A stretch of 64,000 bases of DNA from Roseiarcus sp050012775 (GCA_050012775.1 JBEKGN010000024.1:13996-77995), one strand, 5' to 3'; positions 7,376-16,012 are shown, counted from the stretch's first letter. Notes: generated by a model not told the origin, from the letters alone. Translations and numbers: made by a program.

Positions 7376-9577
7376 TTGACTAGTCAGTTACTTGGACGGC
7401 GCGGCAGCTTCGGGAGTCACATGGCGCCGGAGGTTTCAGCCTTGAACGCATTTTTCAGTCCAAAAAGCGTCGCCGTGGTGGGCGCCTCGTCGGATCCCAA
7501 AAAGCCCGGGCACACCATGCTGCGCAACATGGTTGCCGCGGGCTACAAAGGAAAGATCTTCCCCGTCAATCCGCGCGAGCCGGCCATCCTCGATCTGCGG
7601 TGCTACAAGAGCGTGCTTGACATCCCTGAACCGGTCGAGGCGTGCGCGCTGATGGTCTCGTCCGATCAGGCCCTGTCGGTCGCGAAAGAGCTGGCGGAGA
7701 GAAAACGCCGCTTCAACGATGTCGCGGCGGTGGTGTGCATGTCGGCCGGCTTCGGCGAGCTCAACACTCCCGAGGGGACCGAGCGCGAACGGGCGCTGGT
7801 CGAGACCCTGCGTTCCGCCGACATTCGCATGGTCGGTCCGAATTGCGTCGGCGTCATGAACACTGTGAGCGGGTTCAACACCAACTTCGACATTGGCGCC
7901 TACCCGAGCGGTGGAATTAGCCTCCTCACGCAGAGCGGCGCCTTCGGCAACGCCTTCTTGTTCGCCGCCGGCGCCACCGGCCGCGTCGGCCTGAACAAGT
8001 ACGTCTCCGTCGGCAATATGGCCGATGTGCAGATGGCCGAGCTGCTGAGGTTCCTCAAGGACGACGAGTCCACCCGGGTCATCGGCATCTATCTGGAAGG
8101 CCTGGCCGATCCGCGCGGCTTCTTCGAAGCCGCCCGCGAGGTCGCAGCGCTCAAGCCGATCGTGGTCCTGAAAAGCGGCCGAAGCGCGCTGGGCTCGACC
8201 GCCGCGCTCTCTCATACCGGCGCGATCGCCGGCGCCGACGCCATCTACGACGGGGCCTTCCGGCAGTTCGGGTTGGTGCGCGCCGGCACCGTCGCGGAGT
8301 TCTACGAAACGTTGAGAGCGTTTTCCAAGCAACCGATCCCCGGGGGAAACCGCGTCGCCGTGCTGACCCACATGGGCGGGCCGGGAACCATGTGCATCGA
8401 CGGGATTTCTGCGCTCTCCGGCATCAAGATGGCGTCGTTCGCCAGCGAAACGGAGGCGGGGCTGAGGAGCGTCCTGCCCCCTGCCGCCAACATCGGCCAC
8501 CCGCCCGGTTATATCGACATGACGGCGACCAGTTCCGAGGTTCTCCACAATCAGGTTCTGACGCTTCTGTTCAAGGACCCGAACGTGGATGCGGTCATCC
8601 AGATCCTCGGTCCCAGCGCGTTCCATGATCAGCGGCAGCTCGCCAAGCAGGTCGCGAGCGCTTACGAAGCCCAGGGCGGGGCGAAAAAGCCGCTGCTCAA
8701 TGTCGTAACGTTCGGCGAGTTCGGCGCCGACTTGCGCCACGGTCTGGAGGGCGCGGGCCTGCCGACGTTCGACTATCCGGACACGGTCGCTCGGGTTGCG
8801 GCAAATCTTTCAGGCTTTGGAGCCATTCGGGCAACGGCGGCGCAGGCGCCCGTCAACCGCCAGTCACACCGCACGGACGGGCCTACCGCGCCGCTGATCG
8901 CCACTGCGGCCAAGGAGGGTCGGGTCAGCCTACTCGAGCCGGAAGCCTATGCGGTGTGCGACCAATACGGCATCCGGGTGCCGCCCTTCAAGCTGGTGGA
9001 AACGCTTGACGACGCCATCGACGCCGCAAAAGTCGTCGGCTATCCCGTCGTGCTCAAAGTGGTGTCGGCGAAGATCCTGCATAAATCGGATATTGGCGGC
9101 GTGATGCTCGGCGTCAGCTCCGATGCCGTTCTGGAACAGTCGTACGCGCGGCTTGTCGAGAACGTCAGGAAAGCGGCGCCCGGCATTCGCAACCCGAGCG
9201 TGCTCGTTCAGAAGATGATGCCCTCGACGACCGAGCTGGTGCTGGGAGCGATCCGGGACAAGCTGTTCGGCCCCGTGGTCATGTTCGGCCTGGGGGGAAT
9301 CTACGTCGAAGTGCTCAAGCGCGTGGGCTTCCGGCTGGCGCCGTTCGGAGTCGAACAAGCGCGGGAGCTGATTCATGACACGCTCCCCCCGCAGCTGATC
9401 GCCGGGGCGCGCGGCAGGAACAAAATGAACGTCGACGCGATTGCCGGGACGCTCGTTTCCCTCGGCCGCCTGCTGGAGGAACAGCCGCAGATCGAACAGG
9501 TGGATCTGAACCCCTGCCTGGCGCTCGACGACGGCTGCATGGCCGTCGACGCGAGGATCATCCTTTCGAAGCGATAA
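7376..9577 (+). CDS. NDP-forming acyl-CoA synthetase (fused alpha/beta)
   Basis: A 733-residue protein built like ADP-forming acetyl-CoA synthetases. A CoA-binding Rossmann domain lies at about 20-150 (SVAVVGASSDPKKPG), succinyl-CoA ligase-like domains at about 170-480, and an ATP-grasp domain at about 510-733 (VGYPVVLKVVS). The phosphohistidine loop LSHTGAIAG near residue 280 keeps its histidine, so the enzyme is probably active rather than a regulatory relic. The translation starts with TTG at 7376, seven bases after AGGAGGG; an ATG at 7424 is possible. It may make ATP from an acyl-CoA or activate an acid; the substrate is not evident. It directly follows the tandem GNAT gene, an order that recalls the Pat fusion protein. 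Confidence 0.85.
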   Translation: MTSQLLGRRGSFGSHMAPEVSALNAFFSPKSVAVVGASSDPKKPGHTMLRNMVAAGYKGKIFPVNPREPAILDLRCYKSVLDIPEPVEACALMVSSDQALSVAKELAERKRRFNDVAAVVCMSAGFGELNTPEGTERERALVETLRSADIRMVGPNCVGVMNTVSGFNTNFDIGAYPSGGISLLTQSGAFGNAFLFAAGATGRVGLNKYVSVGNMADVQMAELLRFLKDDESTRVIGIYLEGLADPRGFFEAAREVAALKPIVVLKSGRSALGSTAALSHTGAIAGADAIYDGAFRQFGLVRAGTVAEFYETLRAFSKQPIPGGNRVAVLTHMGGPGTMCIDGISALSGIKMASFASETEAGLRSVLPPAANIGHPPGYIDMTATSSEVLHNQVLTLLFKDPNVDAVIQILGPSAFHDQRQLAKQVASAYEAQGGAKKPLLNVVTFGEFGADLRHGLEGAGLPTFDYPDTVARVAANLSGFGAIRATAAQAPVNRQSHRTDGPTAPLIATAAKEGRVSLLEPEAYAVCDQYGIRVPPFKLVETLDDAIDAAKVVGYPVVLKVVSAKILHKSDIGGVMLGVSSDAVLEQSYARLVENVRKAAPGIRNPSVLVQKMMPSTTELVLGAIRDKLFGPVVMFGLGGIYVEVLKRVGFRLAPFGVEQARELIHDTLPPQLIAGARGRNKMNVDAIAGTLVSLGRLLEEQPQIEQVDLNPCLALDDGCMAVDARIILSKR

Positions 9578-9584
9578 GCGGGCC

Positions 9585-9612
9585 GCGGGCTTCGCCGGTC
9601 GGCGAGGCCCGC
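9585..9612 (+). terminator. GC-rich hairpin between convergent operons
   Basis: Two arms, GCGGGC-t-TCGCC and GGCGA-g-GCCCGC, can form a stem of 11 pairs around a GGTC loop, seven bases after the stop of the acyl-CoA synthetase gene. There is no U-run after it, so it is at best a weak or factor-assisted terminator. The facing operon (korAB, rubrerythrin-like) ends about 170 bases further on. Confidence 0.4.
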
Positions 9613-9780
9613 CGGCGCCGGGACTTGCCGCGAGCGCCGGAGCGACGAGCCCACATCCTCACGCACGGCAGCGGGCGCTCGGCTCCCGTCGACGGCGATT
9701 GAGCGCCCCGTCGAAGGAGGTAGCGCGCGATCGTCCCGGTCGATGCGGTTTCCGCCTCCGCTCGTCGCATTGGTTTTGGC

Positions 9781-10317
9781 TTATTCGGAATGGACTGGGG
9801 GATCGGGGTCGTGGTCCCAGTTTGGGTCGTCGGAAGCGAATTTCGCCAGCCATTCATCGACCCAGACGACGTGATTGCGCTCGTCCTCGGCCATTTCTCC
9901 GGCAAAGGCGGCGATCGCGGGATCGGTCGCAGCTTCGGCGACGGCTTCGAAATACTTCACCGCGCGCTCCTCATTGAAACGCGCCAGCCTGAGCGCCTGG
10001 CGCGGCGTCATGAGATAATGGAGCTGATCGAAATCGGTCGCTTCCGGGCCGTCGGGGCCTGTCCAACTGAAGGTCGCCGAGCGGCCCGCGACGAGCGCAT
10101 TGCCGGCGCGGCGCGCAATCTCGTCGCGATGTTCGCCCTCGATCGACGCCATCTTTCGGAAGATCGCCGCAATCTCCTTGTTGTTGTGCACCTCCATCTG
10201 GTCGGCAAGCAAAGTGTAACGCTCGGCGGCTTCCACCTCGATGGCGAGCGCTTGCGCGAAAAACTCCGCGACGCTGTTGAATTTCGGAGGCTCAACGGGT
10301 TGTGGAGCGTTGGTCAT
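9781..10317 (-). CDS. Rubrerythrin-like ferritin-fold di-iron protein
   Basis: The 178-residue product has the ferritin-like ligand pattern E...ExxH...E...ExxH: the E of IEVEAAERY, EGEH, the E of FNEERAVKYF, and ERNH in AEDERNHVVW. It lacks the C-terminal rubredoxin domain of classical rubrerythrin and has no cysteine at all. Proteins of this fold reduce hydrogen peroxide or oxygen in anaerobes. Its ATG overlaps the korB stop by four bases, so it is translationally coupled to the ferredoxin-reducing enzyme KorAB. That coupling suggests a role in protecting the low-potential electron chain of benzoyl-CoA reductase. This role is an inference; the electron donor is unknown. Confidence 0.8.
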   Translation of the reverse strand: MTNAPQPVEPPKFNSVAEFFAQALAIEVEAAERYTLLADQMEVHNNKEIAAIFRKMASIEGEHRDEIARRAGNALVAGRSATFSWTGPDGPEATDFDQLHYLMTPRQALRLARFNEERAVKYFEAVAEAATDPAIAAFAGEMAEDERNHVVWVDEWLAKFASDDPNWDHDPDPPVHSE

Positions 10318-11153
10318 ATCGCGAACTCGGTTTCGAGATGAGAGGGAGCGAAGTCGGCCAGGGGCTTGGGTTGATAGGGTTGGCGCTTGCCGCGATAGAG
10401 AACGCCGACGTTGAACCCGTCATCCGTCATCAGGCGGCGGGCGGCGCGAGCGGGATCGTCCGTCTCCGGCACGATTGCCGCATGAACCAGACTCTTCCAG
10501 CCTTTCTGCTGGTCTTCCCGGAAGGTGACGCAGGGGCTCAGGATCTGCACAAAGGAGAAGCCCGGCGTTCGAACCGCCTCGACGATCAGTTTGGCGCAGC
10601 CGCCGATGTCGCCGGAAAAGCCGCGCGCGATGAAATTGGCCCCTGAAGCCAGCGCGATCACAAGCGGGTGGAAGGGGCTGAGTCCCGTGCCGCCCGGTGC
10701 GATGGCCGTGTCCCAGTCTGGTTCCGTCGTTGGCGATGGCTGACCCTTCGTCATGCCGTAGATGCGATTGTCCATGACGACATAGGTCAGATCGATGTTG
10801 CGCCGGCAGGCGTGCAGAAAGTGATTGCCGCCGATCGAGAAGCCGTCGCCGTCGCCGCTGGCGACGACGACCGTCAAATCCGGACGCGCCACTTTCAACC
10901 CGGAAGCCAAGGCGAGGGCGCGGCCATGGACGCCGTGGAATCCGTAGCAGTTGGTATAGGCGGGGATGCGGGACGAACAGCCTATCCCCGAGACCACCGC
11001 GACCTGTTCGGGCGGCAGGGCGAGTTCCGCCATCGCGCGCTGGAAGGCGAGCAGCACCGAATGGTCGCCGCAACCGGGGCACCACACTGGTTTGACCGAG
11101 GATTTGTAATCGGCGGGTTTGAAAGCCTTCTCGGCGGAGGGGATCATGTTCAT
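10314..11153 (-). CDS. korB: 2-oxoacid:ferredoxin oxidoreductase, beta subunit (KorB)
   Basis: This 279-residue subunit binds thiamine diphosphate, as shown by GDGDGFSIGGNHF followed by the DNRIYGMTKGQ block, and has cysteines in WCPGCGDH and GIGCSSR for an iron-sulphur cluster. With KorA it oxidises 2-oxoglutarate (or a related oxoacid) and CoA to an acyl-CoA and CO2 while reducing ferredoxin. In Azoarcus and Thauera this enzyme supplies electrons to benzoyl-CoA reductase. The internal ATG at 11153 is chosen because it overlaps the korA stop by four bases; upstream codons in the frame run into korA. The operon diverges from the had-bcr genes. Confidence 0.9.
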   Translation of the reverse strand: MNMIPSAEKAFKPADYKSSVKPVWCPGCGDHSVLLAFQRAMAELALPPEQVAVVSGIGCSSRIPAYTNCYGFHGVHGRALALASGLKVARPDLTVVVASGDGDGFSIGGNHFLHACRRNIDLTYVVMDNRIYGMTKGQPSPTTEPDWDTAIAPGGTGLSPFHPLVIALASGANFIARGFSGDIGGCAKLIVEAVRTPGFSFVQILSPCVTFREDQQKGWKSLVHAAIVPETDDPARAARRLMTDDGFNVGVLYRGKRQPYQPKPLADFAPSHLETEFAI

Positions 11154-12880
11154 GCTCGCGCCCCTTTCTGGATATGAGCAAAGGCCTCGCCCGGCCGGAT
11201 CGGCAGAGGGCCGGGGCAATGGATGGGGACGACGTCGTCGGGCAGGTCGTAATGGGCGCGCAGATAGCGCCAGAACTGTCCGGCGTGGCTCTGTTCCACC
11301 ACAAGAACGCGTTTGACGCCCTCCAGCGCCGCGGTCAGCCGCGCGGGTTGGGTCGGCGCGATCAGCCGCAGCGCTATCAGTTTCACCTTGATTCCGCCAG
11401 CGCGCGCCTCGGCGACGGCTTCACGCAATGGTTCGCTCGACGAGCCCCAGGTCAGGACGGCCAATTCGCCTTCGCCGTCGATCTCGGCCCAGTGCTCGCC
11501 GAAGTCGAAAGCGTCCAGCTTGCGCTGGCGTTTGTCGAGTTGACCGACATGGTCCTTGGCTTGGCTCGAAGGCGTGCCGCGCGCATTGTGGGTCAGGCCG
11601 TCGGCGGTGTACTGGCCGCCGGGGAAGCCCGGGACGGCCATCGGCGAGACGCCCGATTCTGTCGGGACATAGCGCTCGTAGCCCTCGACGGGCCCTTCGA
11701 GGACCAGACGTTTCGTCGGGAAAACGACGTCGTCCGGCCTGTCGATGACGACCCGGGCTTGGCCGAGCGATTGGTCGGACAGCATGATGACCGGCGTTTG
11801 CAGCGATTCGGCCAGATGCACCGACCATTGCGCCGTCAGCAGGCAATCGGCGACGGAGAGAGGCGCCGTCACGACATGGGGCGCGTCGCCATGCAGCCCG
11901 TAGACGGCGATGTTGAGATCGCTTTGCTCGGATTTGGTCGCGATGCCGGTCGAAGGCCCCGAGCGCATGACATCGACGACGACGAGGGGAATTTCGGAGG
12001 CGACCGCGAGGCCGAGGGACTCGATCATCAGGGATAGACCGGGGCCCGCCGTCGCGGTCAGGGACGGCGCGCCGCCGTAGCTTGCGCCGATGATCATATT
12101 GATCGAGGCGAGCTCGTCCTCGGCCTGCATCAGAACGCCGCCGCATTGCGGCAGGGCATGCGCCATCCATTCGAGGATTTCGGTCGCCGGAGTGATCGGA
12201 TACCCGCCGACGAATTTGACGCCGCCTTTCAACGCGCCGAATCCGGTCGCCTCGTTGCCCGTGATCGACCAGCGGCCCTGCCGCGGCGCGCTCGGCGGAG
12301 CAAGCTTGGGAACGGCCACGTCCGGCGCCGCTTCCGCGCCGACCAGAACCGCCTTTTCGCTGGCCGCCAGCGCTTCGGGCTTCTTGCGGCCAATTGACGC
12401 AGCAACCGCTGCGATGATCGCCGCTTCGGGCAGGCCGATGAGCCGGGCCAGTATGCCGAGGGCGATCATCGAAATGCGCCCGCCGGCAACGCCTTTGGCG
12501 AGCTTCGCCATGGGCACGAGGCCGATGGCCGCGCCGGAATCCTTGAGAAAGCCAGGCATTTCGCCCGCGGCCGGATCGGCAATGATCAGACTGGCGGAAT
12601 CCAGAGGCAGCTCCGCGGCGAAACGCTGCACATTTTCGAAATCCAGGGCGAGCAGGATGTCGAACCGGTCGCCGGGCGACTGCACGGGTTTCGACGATAG
12701 GCGGATCATCGCCGCCGCCTCGCCGCCGCGAATCTGCGGGCCGGTCGAACGCGTCATCAAGCCATAGAATCCGCAGCTCGTCGCTGCGTCGAGCAGGGTC
12801 TGCCCTGCGGTCATCACGCCCGCGCCGCCCGACCCGGTGAGAACGATCGAGAGAGAGGTCGGAGAAGGTGACTTTGTCAT
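11150..12880 (-). CDS. korA: 2-oxoacid:ferredoxin oxidoreductase, fused gamma-alpha subunit (KorA)
   Basis: The 576-residue product has the gamma domain at its N terminus (about 1-190, starting with GSGGAGVMTAGQ) fused to the alpha domain (about 205-570, with GGYPITPATEILEWMA and the AEDELASINMIIGAS region). This is the usual architecture of KorA-type 2-oxoglutarate:ferredoxin oxidoreductases in aromatic degraders. The ATG at 12880 is favoured because the protein homology begins there, although upstream ATGs exist in frame. Transcription probably begins near 12943 at a promoter interleaved with that of had. Substrate preference (2-oxoglutarate versus pyruvate) cannot be read from the sequence. 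Confidence 0.9.
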   Translation of the reverse strand: MTKSPSPTSLSIVLTGSGGAGVMTAGQTLLDAATSCGFYGLMTRSTGPQIRGGEAAAMIRLSSKPVQSPGDRFDILLALDFENVQRFAAELPLDSASLIIADPAAGEMPGFLKDSGAAIGLVPMAKLAKGVAGGRISMIALGILARLIGLPEAAIIAAVAASIGRKKPEALAASEKAVLVGAEAAPDVAVPKLAPPSAPRQGRWSITGNEATGFGALKGGVKFVGGYPITPATEILEWMAHALPQCGGVLMQAEDELASINMIIGASYGGAPSLTATAGPGLSLMIESLGLAVASEIPLVVVDVMRSGPSTGIATKSEQSDLNIAVYGLHGDAPHVVTAPLSVADCLLTAQWSVHLAESLQTPVIMLSDQSLGQARVVIDRPDDVVFPTKRLVLEGPVEGYERYVPTESGVSPMAVPGFPGGQYTADGLTHNARGTPSSQAKDHVGQLDKRQRKLDAFDFGEHWAEIDGEGELAVLTWGSSSEPLREAVAEARAGGIKVKLIALRLIAPTQPARLTAALEGVKRVLVVEQSHAGQFWRYLRAHYDLPDDVVPIHCPGPLPIRPGEAFAHIQKGARA

Positions 12881-12949
12881 GACGTTGGCCTGTTCATTCG
12901 CGCGTTCCTCCGATTGGGGCCGGCGCCGAGAGCCCGCGGGCAAGTTCGA

Positions 12950-12992
12950 AAAATAGCGCTTGCTCATTTGGTATTCCAATACTAATATACCA
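12950..12992. promoter_or_regulatory. Overlapping divergent promoters of korA and had-bcr with shared palindrome
   Basis: On the plus strand TTGCTC (12960-12965), a 17-base spacer and TAATAT (12983-12988) form a promoter pointing to had. On the minus strand TTGGAA (12979-12974), an 18-base spacer and TATTTT (12955-12950) form one pointing to korA. The inverted repeat TGGTAT (12969-12974) / ATACCA (12987-12992) overlaps the had -10 and the korA -35. The stretch is AT-rich in a GC-rich background. TTGGTATTCCAA inside it resembles FadR-type GntR operators. No such regulator is encoded in the window, and no FNR-type box is seen. Confidence 0.6.
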
Positions 12993-13052
12993 TTAGAAGC
13001 GACAAACCGCAAGCAGGCAAACAGGCCGTCGGCGGCAAAACGAGGAACGGGA

Positions 13053-14129
13053 ATGCCGGAGGGAATCAAGGCGCATCGGTGGATGATGACGGGGGTCAAT
13101 CAGCCGATGATTCGCGAGGGTTTCGAGGCGGCGCCGGCCGATGGCGAGGTCGTCGTGGCCGTCGCCGGTTGCGGCGTCTGCCATACGGATCTCGGCTATT
13201 TTTACGACGGCGTGCGCACCAATCATCCCTTGGCGCTGACTCTCGGCCACGAGATTTCCGGGCGCGTCGTCGCCGCGGGCGCCGGCGCGCAATCCTGGCT
13301 CGGCCGCGCGGTGATCATTCCCGCCGTTCTGCCCTGCGGCGAATGCGACGCATGCAAACGGGGTCGGCCGAACATCTGCCGCAAGCAGAAGATGCCCGGC
13401 AACGACATTCACGGAGGCTTCGCCTCTCATATCGTCGTGCCGGCGCGCGGCCTCTGCCCGGTGGACGAAACGCGTCTCGCCTCGCGGGGCTTGTCGCTTG
13501 CCGATGTGAGCGTCGTCGCCGACGCCGTGACGACGCCCTATCAGGCCGTGGTCCGCGCGGGCGTGACGCCAGGCTCGGTGGCGATCGTCGTCGGCATCGG
13601 CGGCGTCGGCGGATATTCGGCGCAGATCGCTAGGGCATTCGGCGCCACGGTGATCGCCATTGACGTCGACCCGGCAAAGCTCGCTGCGATCCGCGAGCAT
13701 GGGGCCAGCCTGACGCTCAACGCCCGCGAGCACGACCTCAAGAGCCTCAAGGCCAAGATCGGCGAATTTTGCAAGGCGAACGGTCTGCCCTCGAGCGAGT
13801 GGACGATCTTTGAATGTTCCGGCTCCGCGGCCGGCCAGACCACCGCGTTCGGCCTTTTGACCTATGGCGCGACGCTGTGCGTCGTCGGCTTCACGATGGA
13901 CCGTGTGGAGCTGCGCTTGTCCAATCTCATGGCTTTCGACGCCCGCGCCTTGGGAAACTGGGGCTGCCCGCCGGAACTCTATCCGGCCGCTCTCGCTCTC
14001 GTGCTCGACGGCAAGATCAATCTTGCGGCTTTCGTCGAACAGCATCCGCTCGACGACATCAACGCGATCTTCGAGCAGGCGCATGCGCACAAGCTCACCC
14101 GCCGCGCCATTCTCGTTCCTCATCAGTGA
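13053..14129 (+). CDS. had: 6-hydroxycyclohex-1-ene-1-carbonyl-CoA dehydrogenase
   Basis: A 358-residue zinc-type medium-chain alcohol dehydrogenase that oxidises 6-hydroxycyclohex-1-ene-1-carbonyl-CoA to the 6-oxo compound with NAD+. Catalytic zinc ligands are visible in GCGVCHTD and GHEISG, the structural-zinc cysteines in CGECDACKRGRPNIC, and the nucleotide site in VGIGGVGGYSAQ. The start ATG at 13053 follows GAGGAACGG. It opens the operon had-oah-dch-bcrCBAD-fdx, which identifies it against the many alcohol dehydrogenases of this fold. Its presence shows the Thauera-type route rather than the BadH route of Rhodopseudomonas palustris. Confidence 0.93.
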   Translation: MPEGIKAHRWMMTGVNQPMIREGFEAAPADGEVVVAVAGCGVCHTDLGYFYDGVRTNHPLALTLGHEISGRVVAAGAGAQSWLGRAVIIPAVLPCGECDACKRGRPNICRKQKMPGNDIHGGFASHIVVPARGLCPVDETRLASRGLSLADVSVVADAVTTPYQAVVRAGVTPGSVAIVVGIGGVGGYSAQIARAFGATVIAIDVDPAKLAAIREHGASLTLNAREHDLKSLKAKIGEFCKANGLPSSEWTIFECSGSAAGQTTAFGLLTYGATLCVVGFTMDRVELRLSNLMAFDARALGNWGCPPELYPAALALVLDGKINLAAFVEQHPLDDINAIFEQAHAHKLTRRAILVPHQ

Positions 14130-14143
14130 CAGGAATTGTTCAG

Positions 14144-15247
14144 ATGTCCGCTCTTGTCGATCACGATATCGTCGCATTCGAGCCCGTCGCCGGCGTCATC
14201 TATGAAAAGCGCCCAGCGCGGGGCCTCGACGGCAAGCCTGTTTCGGGGCTCTTCAACGCTTGGATCTGGCTCGACAACCCCGGCCAGTTCAACTCTTACA
14301 CGACAGATATGGTGAAGGGCGTCATCCGGGCGTTCCGCGCCGCCTCGAATGCGCGCGATGTCGTCGCGGTGGTCTTTACCGGGGTGGGCGACAAGGCGTT
14401 CTGCACTGGCGGCAACACCAAGGAATATGCGGAATATTACGCCGGCAATCCGCAGGAATATCGGCAGTACATGCGCCTGTTCAACGACATGGTGTCGGCG
14501 ATCCTCGGGTGCGACAAGCCGGTGATTGCGCGCGTCAACGGCATGCGCATCGGCGGCGGCCAGGAAATCGGCATGGCCTGCGATTTCACCATCGCCCAGG
14601 ATCTCGCACGTTTTGGCCAGGCTGGTCCCAAGCACGGCTCGGCCGCCATCGGCGGGGCGACGGACTTCCTTCCGCTCATGGTCGGCGCCGAACGCGCGAT
14701 GGAGTCGGGAACCCTGTGCGAGCCGTGGTCAGCGCATAAGGCCTATCGTCTCGGCGTCGTTCTCGACATCGTCCCCGCGTTGAAGGTCGACGGCGCTTTC
14801 GTCGCCAATCCGCTGGTGGAGACGCAACGTTATCTCGACGAGTTTGGCCGCATCGTTCACGGCGAATCCCTGACCGGCGCCGCCTTGGCTGCGGGCAAGG
14901 CCCTGGTGGCGCGCGGCGTCGTCGATCTGTCGTTGCTCGACGCCAAGGTCGAAGCGATGTGCGCCAAGCTGATGACCACGTTTCCGGAATGCTTGACCAA
15001 GAGCTTCGAGGAATTGCGCAAGCCGAAAATCGACGCCTGGAATCGCAACAAGGAAAACAGCCGAGCTTGGCTCGCCCTCAATATGTTGGCCGAGGCCCGC
15101 ACGGGGTTCCGCGCGTTCAACGAGGGCCCGAAGCACGAACGCGAAATTGATTTCGTCGCTCTTCGCCAACGCCTCGCCAAGGGCGAGGCATGGAGCGAGG
15201 CGATGATCGAGGACTTGATCCCGAAGGCGGGGGGGCGCAAGGCGTGA
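14144..15247 (+). CDS. oah: 6-oxocyclohex-1-ene-1-carbonyl-CoA hydrolase (ring opening)
   Basis: The 367-residue product is a crotonase-fold enzyme close in length to Oah of Thauera (about 375). It adds two waters to 6-oxocyclohex-1-ene-1-carbonyl-CoA and cleaves the ring to 3-hydroxypimelyl-CoA. Diagnostic stretches are GLFNAWIWLDNPGQFNSYTT, FCTGGNTKEYAEYY with the oxyanion-hole region, and RIGGGQEIGMACDF. It starts 15 bases after had and its stop overlaps the dch start (GTGA). Oah is a marker gene for anaerobic benzoyl-CoA metabolism, so this call is firm. Confidence 0.95.
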   Translation: MSALVDHDIVAFEPVAGVIYEKRPARGLDGKPVSGLFNAWIWLDNPGQFNSYTTDMVKGVIRAFRAASNARDVVAVVFTGVGDKAFCTGGNTKEYAEYYAGNPQEYRQYMRLFNDMVSAILGCDKPVIARVNGMRIGGGQEIGMACDFTIAQDLARFGQAGPKHGSAAIGGATDFLPLMVGAERAMESGTLCEPWSAHKAYRLGVVLDIVPALKVDGAFVANPLVETQRYLDEFGRIVHGESLTGAALAAGKALVARGVVDLSLLDAKVEAMCAKLMTTFPECLTKSFEELRKPKIDAWNRNKENSRAWLALNMLAEARTGFRAFNEGPKHEREIDFVALRQRLAKGEAWSEAMIEDLIPKAGGRKA

Positions 15248-16011
15248 GCGGCCCGCTGAAAGTCTGGCTCGATCGTGACGGACGTTTGCTTCGTCTGCGG
15301 CTCGATCGCCCCAAGGCGAATATTCTCGATGCGGCGCTCGTGGGCGCGATCGAAAACGCCTTCGTTCAGCAAGGCGGCGCGGCGGAATTGCGCGGTATCC
15401 TCATCGACGCCAGCGGCGCGCATTTCAGCTTCGGCGCCTCGATCGAGGAGCATCTTCCCGATCAATGCGCGGCGATGCTCGCGGGCTTTCACCGACTGAT
15501 TCTCCGACTCTTCGCTTCGCCTGTTCCGGTCTTGGTCGCGATCCGCGGCCAATGCCTCGGGGGTGGTCTCGAACTCGCGAGCGCGGGTCATCTCTTGTTC
15601 GCCGCGCCCGACGCAAAATTCGGCCAGCCGGAGATCCAGATCGGCGTATTCGCGCCGGCGGCGTCCTGTCTGCTGCCGGAACGCATCGGACTTGCGGCAG
15701 CCGAGGATCTCCTGCTTTCCGGACGTTCGATCGGCGCCGAGGAGGCTTCCGCGATAGGCCTCGTGACGGAACTCGCCGACGATCCCGAAGGAGCGGCGCT
15801 CAACTATTTCGATCGGCATTTGGCGCCGAAAAGCGCGAGTTCGCTGCGCTTCGCGACGCGCGCGGCCCGGCACGGAACGATCGAAAGAGTTTCGGCGAAG
15901 CTCTCCGCCGTCGAAACGATCTACTTGGGGGAATTGATGGCGACGCAAGACGCCGTCGAGGGCCTTTCCGCATTCATCGGAAAACGTCCGGCTCGTTGGA
16001 AGGATCTCTGA
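15244..16011 (+). CDS. dch: Cyclohexa-1,5-diene-1-carbonyl-CoA hydratase
   Basis: This 255-residue crotonase-family hydratase adds water to the dienoyl-CoA formed by benzoyl-CoA reductase, giving 6-hydroxycyclohex-1-ene-1-carbonyl-CoA for Had. It shows FSFGASIEEHLP at the first oxyanion-hole strand and RGQCLGGGLELASAGHLLF at the second. The best start is GTG at 15244, overlapping the oah stop; longer frames would lie inside oah. The next gene, bcrC, begins one base after its stop. The enzyme is central to the product-removal steps after ring reduction. Confidence 0.93.
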   Translation: MSGPLKVWLDRDGRLLRLRLDRPKANILDAALVGAIENAFVQQGGAAELRGILIDASGAHFSFGASIEEHLPDQCAAMLAGFHRLILRLFASPVPVLVAIRGQCLGGGLELASAGHLLFAAPDAKFGQPEIQIGVFAPAASCLLPERIGLAAAEDLLLSGRSIGAEEASAIGLVTELADDPEGAALNYFDRHLAPKSASSLRFATRAARHGTIERVSAKLSAVETIYLGELMATQDAVEGLSAFIGKRPARWKDL

Positions 16012-16012
16012 C

